From positions 1-64,000 of the forward strand of contig JBGAIM010000011.1 of assembly GCA_044225555.1 (NCBI GenBank): a stretch of DNA of 64,000 bases, given 5' to 3'. Source of the DNA: JADLHS01 sp044225555. GTDB taxonomy: Bacteria > Verrucomicrobiota > Verrucomicrobiia > Limisphaerales > JADLHS01. The translations under genes and the position numbers were made by a program. The notes under the pieces are model-generated. The model was given only the letters and a program-made list of their open reading frames with translations. It had not been told where the DNA came from and did not search any database. Shown one piece after another: positions 61,072 through 64,000 of the stretch (positions are counted from its first letter, which is position 1; each line of letters opens with the position of its first letter).

Positions 61072-62133
61072 TCAGTTGTTCCTCACCCGCGACTCCTCCG
61101 GCGTGATTTCCAGCGCCAACTTCTCATTGTGTCGGATGACCGTGAGCGCTGATTTCACACTCGCGCGCTCACCCGGGAGTTGTTTGTGCAGATCATCAAT
61201 GCCCGCGATGGCCTGGCCGTTGAACTCCACCACGATGTCGCCCTCGCGCAGACCCGCTCGACTCGCCGGGCTGCCGGGTTCGACACCGAGCACGAGCATG
61301 CCGGTCTCATGCGGTAGATTGAAGAACCGCACCACGCGTCGATGGATCTTCGCCGTCTGGCCGCCCACGCCGATGTAACTGCGCCGCACCACGCCGTCCT
61401 TGATCAACCAGCCCGCGATGGTTTTCGCAGTGTTGATGGCGATGGCGAAACACAATCCCTGCGCCGGCAGAATCACCATCGTGTTCACGCCGATGACTTC
61501 GCCGCGAGAATTGACCAGCGGCCCGCCCGAGTTGCCCGGGTTCAACGCCGCATCCGTCTGCACCAGATTGTCCATGAGCCGGCCCGACTGCGCGCGGAAC
61601 GACCGGCCCAACGCACTCACCACGCCCGCCGTCACCGTGTATTGGAAGCCATACGGATTACCGATGGCGATGGCGAGCTGGCCGACGCGCAATTGATTGG
61701 AATCCCCGAGCCGCACCGGCTTCAGGTTCGGCGCGTAAATGCGGATGACCGCGAGGTCCGTGTCCGGGTCCGTGCCGACCAGATGCGCATCCGGCTTGCG
61801 ACCATCGGCCAGCGTGACTTCAATCCGCTCTGCGCCGTGCACCACGTGACTGTTGGTGAGGATGAATCCATCCGGCGTGATGATGAAACCCGAGCCGCTA
61901 CCAGCACCTTCTTGTTGCCCACGCCGTCCACCCTTTTTAAGAACGTCAATCTTCACCACCGAAGGACTGACCGTCTCCGCCGCCGTGGTAACTGCATCCG
62001 AATATGCGTCAAGCAACGGCCGATCATTGGTGGGGCGAGCGTCCTCGCGAGCCGCTCCTTGCGGAGGGCCACCAAGGTCATCCACCTCATTCAGCACTGA
62101 CAACACGGCCAAATCTCTCTTGGTTGTTTTCAT
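61072..62133 (-). CDS. HtrA/DegP-like serine protease (S1C) with PDZ domain
   Basis: The 353-residue protein has a trypsin-like domain with His in LTNSHVVHG, Asp in PDTDLAVIRI and Ser in NPGNSGGPL, followed by one PDZ domain (about 260-340, MLVLGVEPGSPASRAGLREGDIVVEF). No signal peptide or membrane helix is visible at the N-terminus, unusual for the periplasmic family, so it may be cytoplasmic or mis-started. Residues about 21-35 are encoded by a 45-bp GGTGG...CCACC element that looks inserted. Its 3' end points toward the rplB leader. Confidence 0.88.
   Translation of the reverse strand: MKTTKRDLAVLSVLNEVDDLGGPPQGAAREDARPTNDRPLLDAYSDAVTTAAETVSPSVVKIDVLKKGGRRGQQEGAGSGSGFIITPDGFILTNSHVVHGAERIEVTLADGRKPDAHLVGTDPDTDLAVIRIYAPNLKPVRLGDSNQLRVGQLAIAIGNPYGFQYTVTAGVVSALGRSFRAQSGRLMDNLVQTDAALNPGNSGGPLVNSRGEVIGVNTMVILPAQGLCFAIAINTAKTIAGWLIKDGVVRRSYIGVGGQTAKIHRRVVRFFNLPHETGMLVLGVEPGSPASRAGLREGDIVVEFNGQAIAGIDDLHKQLPGERASVKSALTVIRHNEKLALEITPEESRVRNN
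62029..62073. repeat. 45-bp palindromic element inside the protease gene
   Basis: Bounded by GGTGG (62029-62033) and CCACC (62069-62073), with internal CTCGCGAG and CTCC-TTGC-GGAG. Its length is a multiple of three and keeps the reading frame. Resembles dispersed GC-rich repeats of the group (recollection). Confidence 0.45.
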
Positions 62134-62187
62134 AACAGCTCAACCACTCAAACAGTTGAGCCAACAGAGAGCGGGAATGAGGAGATG

Positions 62188-62451
62188 TCAAATGACCTGC
62201 TTCATGACCGCCCTTCTAATACTACGATACTTCCACGAGTCAGCGCTCCGCAGCTTTTCTTTTAGAGATTTGACGTCCTCTGGATTGAACTTTGCAGGGG
62301 CTAGTCGAATCAGGGAGGCATAACCACAACCCATCGGCAGACAGGTTCTTGGTAAATCGGGATCAATTCCGGGAATAGTTGCACCGGCCTCGAAGCGACG
62401 CACAAAATCGCGATGCGCATTCCGACAGTTGCGTTCATGAACTATGCACAA
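62188..62451 (-). CDS. Small hypothetical protein
   Basis: The 87-codon frame lies just upstream of the protease gene on the same strand. The C-terminal half (LAPAKFNPEDVKSLKEKLRSADSWKYRSIRRAV) looks like genuine helical protein; the N-terminal part (MCIVHERNCRNAHRD) is less convincing and the start is uncertain. No family recognised. Confidence 0.35.
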   Translation of the reverse strand: MCIVHERNCRNAHRDFVRRFEAGATIPGIDPDLPRTCLPMGCGYASLIRLAPAKFNPEDVKSLKEKLRSADSWKYRSIRRAVMKQVI

Positions 62452-62686
62452 CGCAAAACCAATCCAGTTCCCTCAGGAGGCGGCATATTTCGCCCCCACC
62501 AAGGGTCATCACGAGCCGGTTCGTCAGCGCCTCGCCCCACCACATCCGCCCACGGCTACTGGTCTGGCAGACACCGGCGCGCGCCACCGAAGCGCCAGCG
62601 CGTGTCATGTGTTTTTGCAAATGCCGCCGCGCCTAGGTTTGCGTTAAGCTCCCTCCGGGTCAAATACTGAACACCTTATCAGGGCT

Positions 62687-63727
62687 ATGAAGGCATCAAA
62701 CTTCCCTCTCGTCACCGGACTTGTTTCCATTCTGCTATGCGGCTTGGGCGCAGGCCCGGCGCGCTCCGAGTCCGTGCCGGATGCGTTCGTGCAGAATCAG
62801 AAGCTCGGGCGCAGCGTCAACATTCTCGGCTACGATCCCCTGTGGCGGGCACGAGAGCAGGCGCGGTTTAAGGCGGAGTATTTTCAGAAACTCAAGGCGG
62901 CGGGATTCAATTCCGTCCGCATCAATCTCCACTCGTTCCGCTTCATGGACGCCACCAATGCCTGGACGTTGAAACCGTCCTGGTTCGAGGTTCTGGACTG
63001 GGCGGTGAACGAGGCGCAGGCGCAGAGACTGGCAGTGATCCTTGATCTGCACGAGTTCAACGCCCTGGGCAACAATCCGACCGGCAACAACAAGGAAAAG
63101 TTCCTCGCGTTCTGGCGGCAGATGGCGGCGCATTATCAGAACGCGCCCGCCAGCGTCTATTTCGAGGTGTTGAACGAGCCGTTCGGCAAGCTGACGCCGG
63201 AGTTGTGGAACGAATACTTTGCCGAGGCGCTGGCCATCATCCGGAAAACCAATCCCACCCGCACCGTGATCGTGGGGCCGGGTCAGTGGAACCAAATTGA
63301 CCGGCTGGCCGAACTGAAATTGCCGGACAGTGATCGCAATCTGATCGTGACGATTCACTTCTACGAGCCGTTTAACTTCACGCATCAAGGCGCGAGCTGG
63401 ACGGATCGCAAGGACAAGCTGGGTTTCGATTGGACCGGATCGCCCGAGGAGATCGCCGCCCTGAATCGCGCCTTCGACAAGGCGGACGCGTGGAGCAAGG
63501 CCAACAAGCGTCCATTGTTCCTCGGTGAGTTCGGCGCCTACGATCGCGCGCCGATGGAGTCGCGTGCCCGCTGGACCGGGGCGGTGGCGCGGGCCGCCGA
63601 ATCACGCGGCTGGAGCTGGGCCTACTGGCAGTTCGACGGGGATTTTGTTCTCTATGACATCAAACGCGAGGCCTGGGTGGAACCGATTCTGAATGCACTG
63701 GTTCCAACGGCACCCGCGGGTCGTTGA
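62687..63727 (+). CDS. Secreted glycoside hydrolase family 5 protein (cellulase-like)
   Basis: 346 residues with a signal peptide (LVSILLCGLGAGPARS) and a GH5 TIM barrel. Catalytic acid/base Glu is in YFEVLNEPFG (~165) and the nucleophile Glu in PLFLGEFGAYDRA (~282); VRINLHSFRF and VTIHFYEPFNFTHQG also match the family. It should cleave beta-1,4-linked glucans or mannans outside the cytoplasm; subfamily unknown. ATG 62687 gives the signal peptide directly. Confidence 0.92.
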   Translation: MKASNFPLVTGLVSILLCGLGAGPARSESVPDAFVQNQKLGRSVNILGYDPLWRAREQARFKAEYFQKLKAAGFNSVRINLHSFRFMDATNAWTLKPSWFEVLDWAVNEAQAQRLAVILDLHEFNALGNNPTGNNKEKFLAFWRQMAAHYQNAPASVYFEVLNEPFGKLTPELWNEYFAEALAIIRKTNPTRTVIVGPGQWNQIDRLAELKLPDSDRNLIVTIHFYEPFNFTHQGASWTDRKDKLGFDWTGSPEEIAALNRAFDKADAWSKANKRPLFLGEFGAYDRAPMESRARWTGAVARAAESRGWSWAYWQFDGDFVLYDIKREAWVEPILNALVPTAPAGR

Positions 63728-63757
63728 CGTCGTTGAGAAAAGGCGAGGTCGGTTGCG

Positions 63758-64000
63758 CTAGTGTTGTTGAAACCGCAGGCGCATGAAGTGGTGCGTGGTG
63801 TTGGCAACGCGTGACAGGTCCTGAATGGTAATCCGCTCTTGAACTCCCAGGTCCACGATGGACTCCACGCGCGAATACGCCGGACCGGAGGACCAGTTGA
63901 CCAGATCGGTTGAGACCTCGGCCACGCAATCCACATCGTTTACCAACTTGTCGTGGGTATAAGTCATGGCCAGATAAAGCTGGTTGCTCACCGTGATCAA
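63758..64000 (-). CDS. C-terminal end of a secreted protein (partial)
   Basis: The frame is open to the right edge; only the 3' end is visible. The residues (NDVDCVAEVSTDLVNWSS ... THHFMRLRFQQH) match the beta-rich C-terminal domain (V-E-x-S-x-D-L-x-x-W ... F-x-R-L) also ending the proteins at 280-2010 and 21277-29013. The stop is TAG at 63758-63760; the catalytic or functional part lies outside the window. Confidence 0.75.
   Translation of the reverse strand: MITVSNQLYLAMTYTHDKLVNDVDCVAEVSTDLVNWSSGPAYSRVESIVDLGVQERITIQDLSRVANTTHHFMRLRFQQH

Overview
The window looks like a chromosomal segment of a Verrucomicrobiota bacterium, probably the Pedosphaerales/Limisphaerales side (inference). The reasons are a cassette of prepilin-like proteins of the Verru_Chthon A/B/C/D type, very large Asn/Thr-rich secreted proteins ending in a recurrent beta-rich domain, a DUF5684 membrane protein typical of the group, and uniformly high GC. 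Most genes lie on the minus strand. No rRNA and no CRISPR array is visible.

Positions 1-17400 are a phosphate- and TonB-themed region. A minus-strand operon encodes a DUF3450 protein, a TtpC-like ExbB, ExbB2, ExbD2, TonB2, a TPR protein, a TonB-dependent receptor and a secreted beta-helix-like protein, closed by a rho-independent terminator at 228-260. This is the Vibrio/Shewanella-type TonB2 layout. The tonB frame is interrupted by one in-frame TAG codon. Upstream lie two clusters of 11-bp TGTCA/ACAAC repeats resembling Pho boxes, then a tandem duplication of a DUF47 (PhoU-like) plus Pit phosphate transporter pair, a DUF5684 protein and a long manganese-type inorganic pyrophosphatase. Together they suggest a phosphate-acquisition neighbourhood (inference).

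Positions 17750-21280 hold a small membrane protein gene, a 1310-bp insertion sequence with terminal inverted repeats and a perfect 7-bp target duplication, nadA, and a PfkB-type sugar kinase.

Positions 21277-44815 are a type IV pilus/pseudopilin and secretion region, all on the minus strand. In transcription order: pilB, pilT, a second pilB, pilC, a BrnT/BrnA-like toxin-antitoxin pair, three GspG-like pseudopilins (with an unrecognised 66-codon ORF fitted exactly between the first two), Verru_Chthon-like D, B, C and A proteins, a 2578-residue multidomain subtilase, and the PfkB kinase. Most junctions overlap by 1-4 nt or are separated by 3-5 nt, so one or a few coupled operons are likely.

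Positions 44900-47650 hold tRNA-Arg(ACG), a small secreted protein, proA and a double-CBS protein.

Positions 47669-60740 are the ribosomal-protein supercluster on the minus strand: rplB rpsS rplV rpsC rplP rpmC rpsQ rplN rplX rplE rpsN rpsH rplF rplR rpsE rplO secY map infA rpmJ rpsM rpsK rpsD rpoA rplQ, ended by a strong terminator. The usual upstream genes rpsJ, rplC, rplD and rplW are missing at this site, rpmD and adk are absent, and rpmJ is present but short. The right edge carries a trypsin-like PDZ protease, a small hypothetical gene, a secreted GH5 glycosidase and the 3' end of another secreted protein.
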